From Hydrogenophilales bacterium (GTDB lineage Bacteria; Pseudomonadota; Gammaproteobacteria; Burkholderiales; Thiobacillaceae): a DNA stretch of 45,012 nucleotides. The position numbers and the translations under genes were made by a program. Below, piece by piece: positions 1-10,553 of the stretch; the first letter of the stretch is position 1; each line of letters begins with the position of its first letter. The stretch covers positions 1 through 45,012 of the forward strand of contig JAGXGP010000128.1 in the NCBI GenBank assembly GCA_024636775.1. Direction: 5' to 3'. A model generated the notes under the pieces. That model did not search any database. It saw only the letters and a program-made list of their open reading frames with translations, and was not told the DNA's origin.

Positions 1-1149
1 GATGCCCTCACGGCCATTGGCTGCCGCGATATGGCGCTGGATGCCGACAGCCTGGTGGCTGAATAGCGGGTGGCTGTAATGGAATTCGCCATGCACCCTT
101 GCCGGATCGGGTTCCTGCAGCGGATTGAGCGAAACAATCACTGGCGTGTCGGTGGGCAGCGGTTGCAGGCGGTTGATCAGGTAATGCACCGCGACGGGGC
201 GATCGCTCAGCTTGCTGTGGCCTGACTGGTAGTTCCAAGCCGCCCACAGATTCTTGCGCCGCGGCAACATGCTGGCGTCGCTGTGCAGGACGGCGCGGTT
301 CGGCTGATAGGACATGTGCCGCAACAGGTGGGATCGGGTCGGATAGTGGTGCGCCAGAATGCCGCGCGACTGGTCACTGTGGCAGGCCAACACCACCTGG
401 TCGTACAGCCCCGATACGCTGCCGCTCACCAATTCGACCTTGTTGCCACGCGGGCGCAGCGACTCCACCGGCTGGCCGAGATGAATCTCACCGATACCGG
501 CTGCCAGCTTGTTTACATATTCGCGCCCGCCACCCTTGACAGTGCGCCACTGTGGTCGGTTCGTTATCTGCAGCAGTCCATGGTTGTGGCAGAAAGTAAC
601 GAAGGACGACAGCGGAAATTCCAGCATCTGCGCGGCCGGGCATGACCAGATTGCGGCCGCCATCGGCAGCAGATACCACTCGATGAAAGGCTTGCCGTAG
701 CCACGCGCCTTGAGGTAATCGCCCAGCGCCATGCTGCTGGCGAGCGCAGATTCACGCACTGCTTCGCGGTTGAAGCGCAGGATATCGCGCAGCATGTGCC
801 AGAACGCGGGCCGCGCAAGATTGGCGCGCTGGCCGAACACGGTGCCGAGCGAGTTGCCGGCCCATTCGAGATCTGGCTGGTCGAGCCGCACGCTGAACGA
901 CATTTCGCTGGTGACGGTTTCCACCCCGAGGGTGTCGAACAGCCGGGTGAGTTCGGGATAAGTGCGATGGTTGAACACCAGAAACCCGGTATCGACCGGG
1001 AAGGTCTGGCCATCCAGCGTGACGTCCACCGTGTGGGTATGCCCGCCGAGGCGATTCTCCGCCTCGAACAGCGTGACCTGGTGGCGCTGGCTCAACAACC
1101 AGGCGGCGGATAGACCCGATATCCCCGATCCAACGACAGCGATGCGCAT
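1..1149 (-). CDS. NAD/FAD-binding amine-oxidase-like flavoprotein (COG2907-type), partial at window edge
   Basis: Open frame on minus strand from ATG at 1149 running off the window start; N-term MRIAVVGSGISGLSAAWLLSQRHQVTLFEAENRLGGHTHTVDV is a GxGxxG dinucleotide-binding fold. Absent from the supplied ORF track because it has no stop in the window. Confidence 0.9.
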   Translation of the reverse strand, partial: MRIAVVGSGISGLSAAWLLSQRHQVTLFEAENRLGGHTHTVDVTLDGQTFPVDTGFLVFNHRTYPELTRLFDTLGVETVTSEMSFSVRLDQPDLEWAGNSLGTVFGQRANLARPAFWHMLRDILRFNREAVRESALASSMALGDYLKARGYGKPFIEWYLLPMAAAIWSCPAAQMLEFPLSSFVTFCHNHGLLQITNRPQWRTVKGGGREYVNKLAAGIGEIHLGQPVESLRPRGNKVELVSGSVSGLYDQVVLACHSDQSRGILAHHYPTRSHLLRHMSYQPNRAVLHSDASMLPRRKNLWAAWNYQSGHSKLSDRPVAVHYLINRLQPLPTDTPVIVSLNPLQEPDPARVHGEFHYSHPLFSHQAVGIQRHIAAANGREGI

Positions 1150-1150
1150 A

Positions 1151-1726
1151 TTATTTCCCCGCCTCGGAGTGTTTGGAATGGCCCGGTTTGGTCCTGAGCA
1201 GGGACTCGATGGCCTGCACCATTTCCTTTGATTGCGGCTCGATCTGGCTGGCGAACGACAGTGCGTGCGTGCCGTTGCGATCGATCAGGTATTTGTGGAA
1301 ATTCCAGCGCGGCCGCTCGCCGGTGGCCTTGGCTAGCGCTTCATGCAGAGGGTTGGCGTTGGCCGCTGTCACGCCGGTCTTGGCGAACAACGCGAAATCA
1401 ACCTTGTAGCCAACCTCGCAGAAATTCTTGATGGTGGCGTTGCTGCCTGGCTCTTGCCCACCAAAGTCGTTGGCCGGCATGCCTAGCACCACCAGGCCCT
1501 GCGGCCCGTATTGGTCGGACAATGCCTGCAAGCCCTTGTACTGGCCGGTGTAACCGCACTGGCTGGCGGTGTTTACAATCAGCACCACCTTGCCGGCATA
1601 AGTGCACAGGTTGCGGGTTTTGCCGTCGATATCCGTGAGGCTGAAGTTGAGCAGCGGGGGGCAGGCGGGCGCAGCGTTCACGCTGGCTGTGAGTAGCAGT
1701 GTTGCCATAAATAGGATGGGTTTCAT
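1151..1726 (-). CDS. Glutathione peroxidase family protein with signal peptide
   Basis: VVLIVNTASQCGYTGQYKGLQALSDQYGPQGLVVLGMPANDFGGQEPG and WNFHKYLIDRNG motifs. Confidence 0.92.
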   Translation of the reverse strand: MKPILFMATLLLTASVNAAPACPPLLNFSLTDIDGKTRNLCTYAGKVVLIVNTASQCGYTGQYKGLQALSDQYGPQGLVVLGMPANDFGGQEPGSNATIKNFCEVGYKVDFALFAKTGVTAANANPLHEALAKATGERPRWNFHKYLIDRNGTHALSFASQIEPQSKEMVQAIESLLRTKPGHSKHSEAGK

Positions 1727-1977
1727 GTGCGGGTTACCTTACGGCCAGGACAGGGGTCCGAGATTGAACGCGGGTCGAGCAGAGGCGAATTCGATGCGGC
1801 CAACGCGTGATAGAACCAGTACTCGGCCGGTACGTTTGCAGCAGAGGCGGTGCAAGTCGTTTGCGGCGATGGCGTGGTACGGGCAATTGGCGCAGATTCG
1901 CTGGTCGCCGACTCGCTGGTCAGCAACACTGCAGCCAAACCGGCTAATGAAACAAGTAATTGAGAGGGTGGCTGCAT
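1723..1977 (-). CDS. Small putative exported protein (84 aa), translationally coupled to the peroxidase
   Basis: ATG at 1977 (MQPPSQLLVSLAGLAAVLL hydrophobic N-term); stop overlaps the downstream start as ATGA; divergent from merR-like gene. Confidence 0.55.
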   Translation of the reverse strand: MQPPSQLLVSLAGLAAVLLTSESATSESAPIARTTPSPQTTCTASAANVPAEYWFYHALAASNSPLLDPRSISDPCPGRKVTRT

Positions 1978-2055
1978 TTTGTCTTGGTCAAACATTGGAC
2001 ATGTGCTTAAATTAGGCCAATAACTTGCATATGTCAACATTTTGTCCAAGACAAA
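1978..2055. promoter_or_regulatory. Divergent promoter/operator region with nested inverted repeats
   Basis: TTTGTCTTGG (1978-1987) is inverted relative to CCAAGACAAA (2046-2055); inner near-palindrome TTGGACATGTGC...GCATATGTCAA. Confidence 0.6.
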
Positions 2056-2056
2056 C

Positions 2057-3022
2057 ATGAACGCTGAAGCCATGCCATTCGTCCCGGGTCTGCCGATTTC
2101 ATCGGTAGAGCGCGAAACCGGTTTGTCCAAGGACACCTTGCGTGTATGGGAGCGGCGCTATGGTTTTCCGACCCCCGAGCGGGATGCCAATGGCGAACGT
2201 CTGTATGCGCCGACGCAAGTGCAACGACTGACGCAAATCAAGCGTTTGATGGATCGCGGGTATCGTCCGGGCAAGCTGCTGCCGTTGGATGATGAGGCTC
2301 TGGCAGCACTCGACGAAGCCCGCCCCAGCGTATTGGTCACCCGCAACGTGCAACAACTCGATCACTGGATGCATCTGGTCGAAACCCACGACAGCGAGGC
2401 CCTGCAGCGGCAGTTTTATCGTGAGATGGCCAAACGGGGTTTGGCTGGTTTTGTCCAAGACATCGTTGCACCTCTGATTACCCGCGTGGGTGAAGCCTGG
2501 TCACGCAATGAACTCGGCATATTCGAGGAGCATCTGTTCTCGCAGCATCTGGAGAAAATGTTCCGCACCGTGTTGGCCAATATGTCGCCGCAGCAGGGCA
2601 GCCCGCGTGTGCTGCTCACGACCTTGTCCGGCGAGGAACACACCTTGGGGCTGCTGATGGTGGAAGCCCTGATGGTGGTAGAAGACGTCTGCCCGGTGCT
2701 GCTGGGCCCGCAAACCCCCATCGACGAAATCGTGCGTGCGGCGCAACTCAAACAGGTCGATGCCGTGTGCCTGTCGTTCAGCAGCGCCTATTCGCCCACC
2801 CTCTCAGCACAGGGGTTGCGTGACCTGCGGCAGATGTTGCCCGCTGACATTGAGCTGTGGGCCGGCGGCTACGGCGTCAAGGCAATCCGCAAACCCATCG
2901 ATGGAGTCTGTCTGATGCCCGAGTTCCAGGATTTGTATGATTGCCTCGCAAAGTGGCAAACCGAGCACGGCAGAGAACCTGTTTCAGGCGGTGTGACCCG
3001 CTTACCGGAAACGACAAAATGA
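2057..3022 (+). CDS. MerR-family regulator with cobalamin-binding domain (CarH/LitR-like)
   Basis: N-term MerR HTH (SSVERETGLSKDTLRVWERRYGFPTPERDANGERLY); C-term contains W-x9-EH (WSRNELGIFEEH) and ExHxxG (EEHTLG) motifs. Confidence 0.88.
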   Translation: MNAEAMPFVPGLPISSVERETGLSKDTLRVWERRYGFPTPERDANGERLYAPTQVQRLTQIKRLMDRGYRPGKLLPLDDEALAALDEARPSVLVTRNVQQLDHWMHLVETHDSEALQRQFYREMAKRGLAGFVQDIVAPLITRVGEAWSRNELGIFEEHLFSQHLEKMFRTVLANMSPQQGSPRVLLTTLSGEEHTLGLLMVEALMVVEDVCPVLLGPQTPIDEIVRAAQLKQVDAVCLSFSSAYSPTLSAQGLRDLRQMLPADIELWAGGYGVKAIRKPIDGVCLMPEFQDLYDCLAKWQTEHGREPVSGGVTRLPETTK

Positions 3023-3549
3023 CCATATTTCCTGTTTTGAGCGCGCTGTTTGCTGTGGTGCTGGTGGCAGCCTGCGCAACGCCTGCTCCACCGCTGTCGA
3101 CTGTTCAATCGGTTGACCTGGCTCGCTATTACGGCACCTGGTATGAAATTGCCCACTTGCCCAACCGTTTTCAATCGATGTGCGTTTCGGACACTCAGGC
3201 TAACTATCGTCCGAATGATGACGTGGTATCAGTCGTGAACCAGTGCCGAACAGCTAAAGGCACGCTCGAGCGGGCCAATGGGCTTGCCAAGGTGGTTGGA
3301 GGAAGTCACGGTGCAAAGTTGCGTGTGAGTTTTTTTCGACCTTTTTATGGCGACTACTGGATCCTGGAACTTGACCCGGATTATCGCTGGGTGCTGATTG
3401 GTGAACCGGGTCGTCAATATGCCTGGGTGCTGGCGCGGCAGCCGCAACTCGACGACGCGACATTACAGCGCCTGTTGGCTCGGGCCAGCGCACTTGGGTT
3501 TGATCGGCAGGCATTTGTGAGAACACCGCATACCCGCCCCCCGGAATAA
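3019..3549 (+). CDS. Lipocalin family lipoprotein (Blc-like)
   Basis: Lipobox-like VLVAACATP; DLARYYGTWYEIAHLPNRFQ lipocalin signature; start overlaps upstream stop (ATGA). Confidence 0.9.
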   Translation: MTIFPVLSALFAVVLVAACATPAPPLSTVQSVDLARYYGTWYEIAHLPNRFQSMCVSDTQANYRPNDDVVSVVNQCRTAKGTLERANGLAKVVGGSHGAKLRVSFFRPFYGDYWILELDPDYRWVLIGEPGRQYAWVLARQPQLDDATLQRLLARASALGFDRQAFVRTPHTRPPE

Positions 3550-3622
3550 CCAGCAGACCAGGGAAACGTTCTGGTCGATTGCATGACGAAAACCACTTGA
3601 TATCAACCTTAGGAAAGCACCC

Positions 3623-3988
3623 ATGAAAACTCTTTTACTGATCGCCCACGGCAGCCGTCGCGCAGCATCCAACGACGAAGTTCGCCAACTGACCCAGCGC
3701 CTGAATGTTATCAACCCACTTGGATTCTCCGGAGTGGAAACCGCTTTTCTGGAATTGGCGCAACCCTCCATTCCCGAAGGCTTGGCGGCCTGTGTGGCCA
3801 AGGGCGCTTCCGAGATTGTGGTATTCCCTTATTTTCTGGCCGCCGGAACCCATGTGGTGAACGATATCCCGGAAGCCATTCAGGCGTTTCAGGCTACTCA
3901 CCCCCAGATCAAGGTCAGCCTGACTCCGCATCTGGGGGATTCAGATTTGCTGCCGCAAGCCATTTTGCAAGTTGCCAGCGCGGCCTGA
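3623..3988 (+). CDS. cbiX: Short CbiX/SirB-type sirohydrochlorin chelatase
   Basis: MKTLLLIAHGSRRAASNDEV and VVFPYFLAAGTHVVNDIP motifs. Confidence 0.88.
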   Translation: MKTLLLIAHGSRRAASNDEVRQLTQRLNVINPLGFSGVETAFLELAQPSIPEGLAACVAKGASEIVVFPYFLAAGTHVVNDIPEAIQAFQATHPQIKVSLTPHLGDSDLLPQAILQVASAA

Positions 3989-4085
3989 GTCGCGTTTCGT
4001 CCCGGTTGGTCCGAGGGCGGCTCTAGCCCCAATAGACACTTTTCGACAATACCTGAACTTCCGATGTTGGCAGATTCTGGTAGTG

Positions 4086-5783
4086 CTACTTCTCTGCCTT
4101 GCCCCACGAATCCTTCAGAGTCACCGTCCGATTGAACACCGGCGCACCCGCTTTCGAATCCACGCTGTCGGCGACAAAGTAGCCGTGGCGCTCGAACTGG
4201 AAGTGATCTTCGGCGTTCGCATCAATTAACGCTGGCTCTAATTGCGCACGAATTGTGCGCACCGAGTCGGGATTCAGGTCTTTGATGAAATCACCGCTTT
4301 CGCCGCCCGGCTGCGCGGTGGTGAACAGGCGATCGTACAAACGCGCTTCGGCTTCATACGCATGTGCGGCGCTCACCCAATGGATGTTGCCCTTGACCTT
4401 GACCAAATCGGAACCCGGGGTGCCGGATTTGGTGTCGGGCAGGTAGTCGCAATGCACGGCGGCGATGATGCCGTCGGCGTCTTTGTCACAGCCGGTGCAG
4501 GTGATGACGTAGCCGTAGCGCAGCCGCACTGAATTGCCGGGGAATAGACGGAAGTAACCCTTGGGTGGGGTTTCCTCAAAGTCTTCGCGTTCGATCCACA
4601 GTTCCTTTGACAGCGGCACCATGCGCTTGCCCAACTCGGGCTGTTGCGGGTGATTGGGGGCGAAGCATTCTTCCGACTGGCCTTCGGGGTAGTTGTCGAT
4701 GATGAGTTTGATCGGGTCCAGTACAGCGATCCGGCGCAGCGCGGTGTCGTTGAGACCGTCGCGCTGGCAGGCTTCAAACACGCTGTAGTCGATCCAGCCG
4801 TCGGATTTTGAGACGCCTATCTGGTCGGCAAAACGTTTGAGGCCTTCGGCGGTGTAACCACGACGGCGTGCACCGACCAGCGTCGGCAGGCGGGGGTCGT
4901 CCCATCCGGAGACGTGTTTTTCGTCGACCAGCTGAATCAGCTTGCGCTTCGACAGTACGACGTAGGTGAGGTTGAGGCGCGCGAATTCGACTTGCTGCGG
5001 CAGCGGGCGGGGGAAGAAATCGCCTTCTGCAAGCTTGTTCAACAACCAGTCGTAAAATGGACGCTGGTCTTCGAATTCCAGGGTGCAGATCGAATGCGTG
5101 ATGTGCTCGATTGCGTCTTCAATTGGATGCGCGTAGGTGTACATCGGGTAGATGCACCATTTATCGCCGGTGTTGTGGTGATGCGCACGTTTGATGCGAT
5201 AGATCGCCGGGTCACGCAGATTGATGTTGGGCGAGGCCATGTTGATTTTGGCGCGCAATACGTGCGCGCCGTCCGGGTACTCGCCTGCACGCATCGAGCG
5301 GAACATCGCCAGGTTCTCTTCTACGCTGCGGCTGCGATGAGGGCTGTCCTTACCCGGTTCGGTCAGCGTGCCGCGATAGTTGCGCATCTCGTCGGCAGAC
5401 AGCGATTCGACATAAGCGTGACCAGCCTGGATCAGGTATTCGGCGCAGGCGTACATGGTGTCGAAATAGTTCGACGCAAAATACAGGTGTTCACCCCAGT
5501 CAAACCCCAGCCATTTCACCGATTCGGTGATGGCATCGACGTATTCCTGGCTTTCTTTTTCCGGGTTGGTGTCGTCGAAACGCAGGTGGCACACGCCACC
5601 GTAATCGCGCGCCAACCCGAAGTTCAGGAAGATCGATTTGGCGTGGCCCAGATGCAAATAGCCGTTGGGCTCGGGCGGAAAGCGCGTTTCTACGCGCCCA
5701 TTCCATTTGCCGGCAGCATTCTGCTCGTCAATGAGATTGCGGATGAAATTGGCGGCAGAAGCGGGTGCGGTGTCGTGTGACAT
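4086..5783 (-). CDS. glnS: Glutaminyl-tRNA synthetase
   Basis: RFPPEPNGYLHLGHAKSI HIGH-type motif and full-length GlnRS sequence. Confidence 0.97.
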   Translation of the reverse strand: MSHDTAPASAANFIRNLIDEQNAAGKWNGRVETRFPPEPNGYLHLGHAKSIFLNFGLARDYGGVCHLRFDDTNPEKESQEYVDAITESVKWLGFDWGEHLYFASNYFDTMYACAEYLIQAGHAYVESLSADEMRNYRGTLTEPGKDSPHRSRSVEENLAMFRSMRAGEYPDGAHVLRAKINMASPNINLRDPAIYRIKRAHHHNTGDKWCIYPMYTYAHPIEDAIEHITHSICTLEFEDQRPFYDWLLNKLAEGDFFPRPLPQQVEFARLNLTYVVLSKRKLIQLVDEKHVSGWDDPRLPTLVGARRRGYTAEGLKRFADQIGVSKSDGWIDYSVFEACQRDGLNDTALRRIAVLDPIKLIIDNYPEGQSEECFAPNHPQQPELGKRMVPLSKELWIEREDFEETPPKGYFRLFPGNSVRLRYGYVITCTGCDKDADGIIAAVHCDYLPDTKSGTPGSDLVKVKGNIHWVSAAHAYEAEARLYDRLFTTAQPGGESGDFIKDLNPDSVRTIRAQLEPALIDANAEDHFQFERHGYFVADSVDSKAGAPVFNRTVTLKDSWGKAEK

Positions 5784-5822
5784 GGTGAGGTGTGATGCCA
5801 GAAAGCGTGAATTGTAGCGGGT

Positions 5823-6899
5823 TCAGGTGATGATGCCGCCGCCGAGACAGACGGTGCCGTCATACAGCACCACGGACTGGCCGGGCGTGACGGCCCATTG
5901 CGGACTGTCGAAATCGAGTGCCAGCGTCTCACCGTCGAGATGGCTGAAGCGGCAGGGCGCATCGGTCTGCCGGTAGCGGGTCTTGGCGGTGTAGGGCTTG
6001 TCCGGGTCGGGGGCGACGCCGCTGATCCAGTTGAGCTGGCCGGCGGCAAGGGTTGATCGTTTAAGCAACGGATGTTCATGCCCCTGCACCACCACCAGCG
6101 TGTTGGTCGCCATGTCCTTGGCAGCAACGAACCACGGATCGGTATTGCCGTCTTTCTTTCCGCCGATGCCGAGTCCCTGACGCTGCCCCAGCGTGTAATA
6201 CATCAGCCCCTGATGCTCGCCGATCACGCGGCCTTCGGGCGTTTTCATCTCGCCGGGATTGCGCGGCAGGTAGCGCTCGAGGAATTCACGGAAGTTGCGC
6301 TCGCCGATAAAGCAGATGCCGGTGCTGTCTTTTTTGGCGGCGTTGGGAAGGCCGATGTTTTTTGCAATTTCGCGCACTTCGGGTTTAGGCAGATCCGCCA
6401 ACGGAAACAGCGCAGGCTGAACTTGTGACTGACTGAGACGGTAGAGAAAATAGCTCTGATCCTTGTTGGCGTCTTGCGCTTTGACCAGCGTGGCGCGGCC
6501 GTCGGCATCCGTGCCCTTGCCGACGTAGTGTCCGGTGGCGATGTAGTCGGCGCCACGTGCAATCGCGTCGTCAAGAAAGGCCTTGAACTTGATTTCGGCG
6601 TTGCACAGCACATCGGGATTGGGGGTGCGCCCGGCCTGGTATTCGGCGAGGAAATAACTAAACACGCGGTCCTTGTATTCGGCCGCAAAGTTGACCGCCT
6701 CAATCTCGATGTTGAGCACGTCGGCTACCGCCAGCACGTCGAGAAAATCCTGGCGCGCGGTGCACTGCTCGGTGTTGTCGTCGTCGTCCCAGTTCTTCAT
6801 GAATACGCCGAGCACGTCGTAGCCCTGCTGCTTGAGCAGATAGGCCGCAACGGCCGAATCGACGCCGCCCGACATCCCCACAACCACGCGCGTCCTCAT
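5823..6899 (-). CDS. mnmA: tRNA 2-thiouridine(34) synthase MnmA
   Basis: [39 protein letters not shown]. Confidence 0.97.
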   Translation of the reverse strand: MRTRVVVGMSGGVDSAVAAYLLKQQGYDVLGVFMKNWDDDDNTEQCTARQDFLDVLAVADVLNIEIEAVNFAAEYKDRVFSYFLAEYQAGRTPNPDVLCNAEIKFKAFLDDAIARGADYIATGHYVGKGTDADGRATLVKAQDANKDQSYFLYRLSQSQVQPALFPLADLPKPEVREIAKNIGLPNAAKKDSTGICFIGERNFREFLERYLPRNPGEMKTPEGRVIGEHQGLMYYTLGQRQGLGIGGKKDGNTDPWFVAAKDMATNTLVVVQGHEHPLLKRSTLAAGQLNWISGVAPDPDKPYTAKTRYRQTDAPCRFSHLDGETLALDFDSPQWAVTPGQSVVLYDGTVCLGGGIIT

Positions 6900-7348
6900 A
6901 GATGGCTCACGAAATCGAGTGGAAAGCGCCGCCCGGCCAGATAGTCCTGCACGCAGCGCATCACCAGTTGGCTGCGATGCGGAATGGCGCTGGCGGCGAG
7001 TTCTTCAGGCGACAGCCACACGGCGCGAACGATGCCGTCATCCAGTATGCGTGCGTCATCAAGTCCTGTTTCCTGACAAATGTAGGCGAAGCGCAGGTAG
7101 GTGATATCGCGTTTCGGGTAATAGGTGCTGTAGCAGCCGAGCAGTGCCGTGGGCTCAACGTGATGCGCGGTTTCTTCCAGCGTTTCGCGGCGCACGGCAT
7201 CGAGCAGGGTTTCGCCGGGTTCCCAATGGCCGGCAGGCTGGTTGAGGCGCAGGCCTTCTGAGGTGTGCTCCTCCACCAGCAGAAACTTGCCGTCTCGTTC
7301 AACGATGGCAGCAACGACTACGTGTGGGGTCCAGGTGTCATCAGACAT
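6896..7348 (-). CDS. NUDIX hydrolase
   Basis: [27 protein letters not shown] Nudix box; stop overlaps mnmA start. Confidence 0.92.
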   Translation of the reverse strand: MSDDTWTPHVVVAAIVERDGKFLLVEEHTSEGLRLNQPAGHWEPGETLLDAVRRETLEETAHHVEPTALLGCYSTYYPKRDITYLRFAYICQETGLDDARILDDGIVRAVWLSPEELAASAIPHRSQLVMRCVQDYLAGRRFPLDFVSHL

Positions 7349-7883
7349 GCAGTTCTTTCCATTCTCCGGGCTGCAGGGCGTCGAGCGTCCATTCGCCGAT
7401 GGCAGCGCGGATCAGGCGCAGGGTAGGGAAGCCGACTTTGGCTGTCATGCGTCGCACCTGGCGATTTTTGCCTTCCTTGATAATGAGTTCGATCCAGTTT
7501 GTGGGGATGGCTTGCCGAAACCGGACCGGGGGATTGCGCGTCCACAGGCACGCAGGTTCGGCAATACATCGAACCTGCGCCGGCTGTGTAACAAAGTCGC
7601 CCAGGTCGACGCCGTGCCGCAAGGGCTCCAGCACGGTCTCATCCGGCGTGCCTTCCACCTGCGCCCAGTAGATTTTGGGCAGTTTGTGTTTGGGATCGGC
7701 AATCCGACTCTGGAGCGCGCCATCATCGGTTAAAATCAGCAGGCCTTCACTGTCCGCATCCAGACGCCCGGCCGCATACATGCCCGGTAGCGCGAGGTGA
7801 TCACGCAAACCCTGCCAGCGCCCTTCCGGGGTGAACTGGCTCAGTACCCCATAGGGTTTGTTGAAAAGAATCAGGCGCGACAC
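7341..7883 (-). CDS. rRNA large subunit pseudouridine synthase (RluE/RsuA family)
   Basis: GTG start at 7883 (SRLILFNKPYGVLSQFT); AAGRLDADSEGLLILT; GKNRQVRRM. Confidence 0.9.
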   Translation of the reverse strand: MSRLILFNKPYGVLSQFTPEGRWQGLRDHLALPGMYAAGRLDADSEGLLILTDDGALQSRIADPKHKLPKIYWAQVEGTPDETVLEPLRHGVDLGDFVTQPAQVRCIAEPACLWTRNPPVRFRQAIPTNWIELIIKEGKNRQVRRMTAKVGFPTLRLIRAAIGEWTLDALQPGEWKELHV

Positions 7884-7926
7884 GCTTCGGAGGGGGTAAA
7901 TCCCCATTTTAACGTTTCGAGACATC

Positions 7927-9180
<1,254 letters not shown>

Positions 9181-9448
9181 TTTTCCGGCTGCCACGATGG
9201 CCGGTTGAAGCGCATGCTGCACTGATTTGTCGTAGACACGGAGCGTTTGGAAAAGCGATTGTGGACCAGCTCTTCCAGAGATTGCAGTGATGTTAATTCG
9301 GTAGCATCGGAATATTTTTCAGACTATTCCGACAACCCTTTCAGCATTGCCCAAGCCGCGCCGGCTGACCGAAATGGTATGGTGAACGCGAGTTTGAGCA
9401 GTACAGCAGACTCGTATTTAGATCACCTCAAAGCTGAAAGGAGCTGTG

Positions 9449-9901
9449 ATGGATCACTATGCAAAGTTTGGCGCGATGATCGCTACATCCACTATCGTGA
9501 TGCTGGTGTTGATGTATTTGAATACGTATCAGCTGGATCATGTGTTCTTTAGTGAGACGCGGGCTTACATGGCGTTGGTAATGGGTGCCTCCATGGCTAT
9601 CATCATGTTGGGCTTCATGAAGAAGATGTATGCCAATCGGAAGGCGAATATTGCTATCTTTATTTTTAGTGGCCTTGTGTTCGTGCTTGCGCTCTGGTTG
9701 GTCCGTAGTCAGGAAACGGTAGAAGATGTGTCCTGGATGAAGGCCATGATTCCGCACCATTCCATCGCCATTCTCACGAGTGAGCGTGCACATATTTCGG
9801 ATCCGCGAGTCAGAGCGCTTGCCGATAGCATCATCAAGGCCCAGCGTCAGGAAATTGATGAGATGAAAATGCTGATCAAGGACATTGAAGCCAGACAATA
9901 A
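9449..9901 (+). CDS. DUF305-like small membrane protein
   Basis: AAAGGAG RBS; three hydrophobic segments then WMKAMIPHHSIAILTSERAHISDPRVRALADSIIKAQRQEIDEMK. Confidence 0.85.
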   Translation: MDHYAKFGAMIATSTIVMLVLMYLNTYQLDHVFFSETRAYMALVMGASMAIIMLGFMKKMYANRKANIAIFIFSGLVFVLALWLVRSQETVEDVSWMKAMIPHHSIAILTSERAHISDPRVRALADSIIKAQRQEIDEMKMLIKDIEARQ

Positions 9902-9955
9902 GCTTCAGCATCGTGGGTCAGCAACTTGCCGCTGGTTAGTTCGTGCATCCGACAA

Positions 9956-9987
9956 TGAAAAATCCCCGCTTTAGCGGGGATTTTTCA
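9956..9987. terminator. Bidirectional intrinsic terminator
   Basis: TGAAAAATCCCCGC-TTTA-GCGGGGATTTTTCA perfect hairpin with A/T tracts. Confidence 0.9.
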
Positions 9988-10000
9988 TTCAGCTCGACAA

Positions 10001-10207
10001 TCAGGCTTGCGGCTGGATGGCTGAAGCTTGCTTGCCTTTTGGCCCCTGGCTGACTTCGAACGTGACTTTCTGGCCTTCTTTCAGTGTTTTGAAGCCGTCG
10101 CTTTGTATAGCGGAGAAATGTGCGAACACATCCTCGCCGCCGTCATCAGGCGTAATGAAACCAAAACCCTTGGCGTCGCTGAACCACTTGACAGTACCTG
10201 TTGCCAT
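10001..10207 (-). CDS. Cold-shock protein
   Basis: [34 protein letters not shown]. Confidence 0.97.
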   Translation of the reverse strand: MATGTVKWFSDAKGFGFITPDDGGEDVFAHFSAIQSDGFKTLKEGQKVTFEVSQGPKGKQASAIQPQA

Positions 10208-10553
10208 TCAAACTTCCTCCTCGGTGTGACAGTAAACATCACCGTGTCTAACCAAACCACGATGGCGGCGACGTGACGGCTTGGTTTCTTTGGCCGTCGG
10301 CCTGAATTCAAGCGCGCTACCCGGTCGTGCCCTGCGGTAATGCCAAGCCTGTAAGGATCTTGAAACCAAACTTTTTGCTTTTTACTACTGCGTTCGAATT
10401 TTTACAAGTATAAACCGATAAAAAACAAAGGCCTTTGCAGGATTGATGTTTACTTTTAACGTACCGGAAAATGGCGTACCGCGCAGGTTCGTCTTGTGCG
10501 GTCAAGCGCCAGGGCGGCGGCGACGCTAGGACGGATGCGGTAGCATGCGGTCC

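Noticed and set aside
4914-5780. 288-aa plus-strand ORF opposite glnS
   Set aside because: Shadow ORF of glnS; no recognisable domain.
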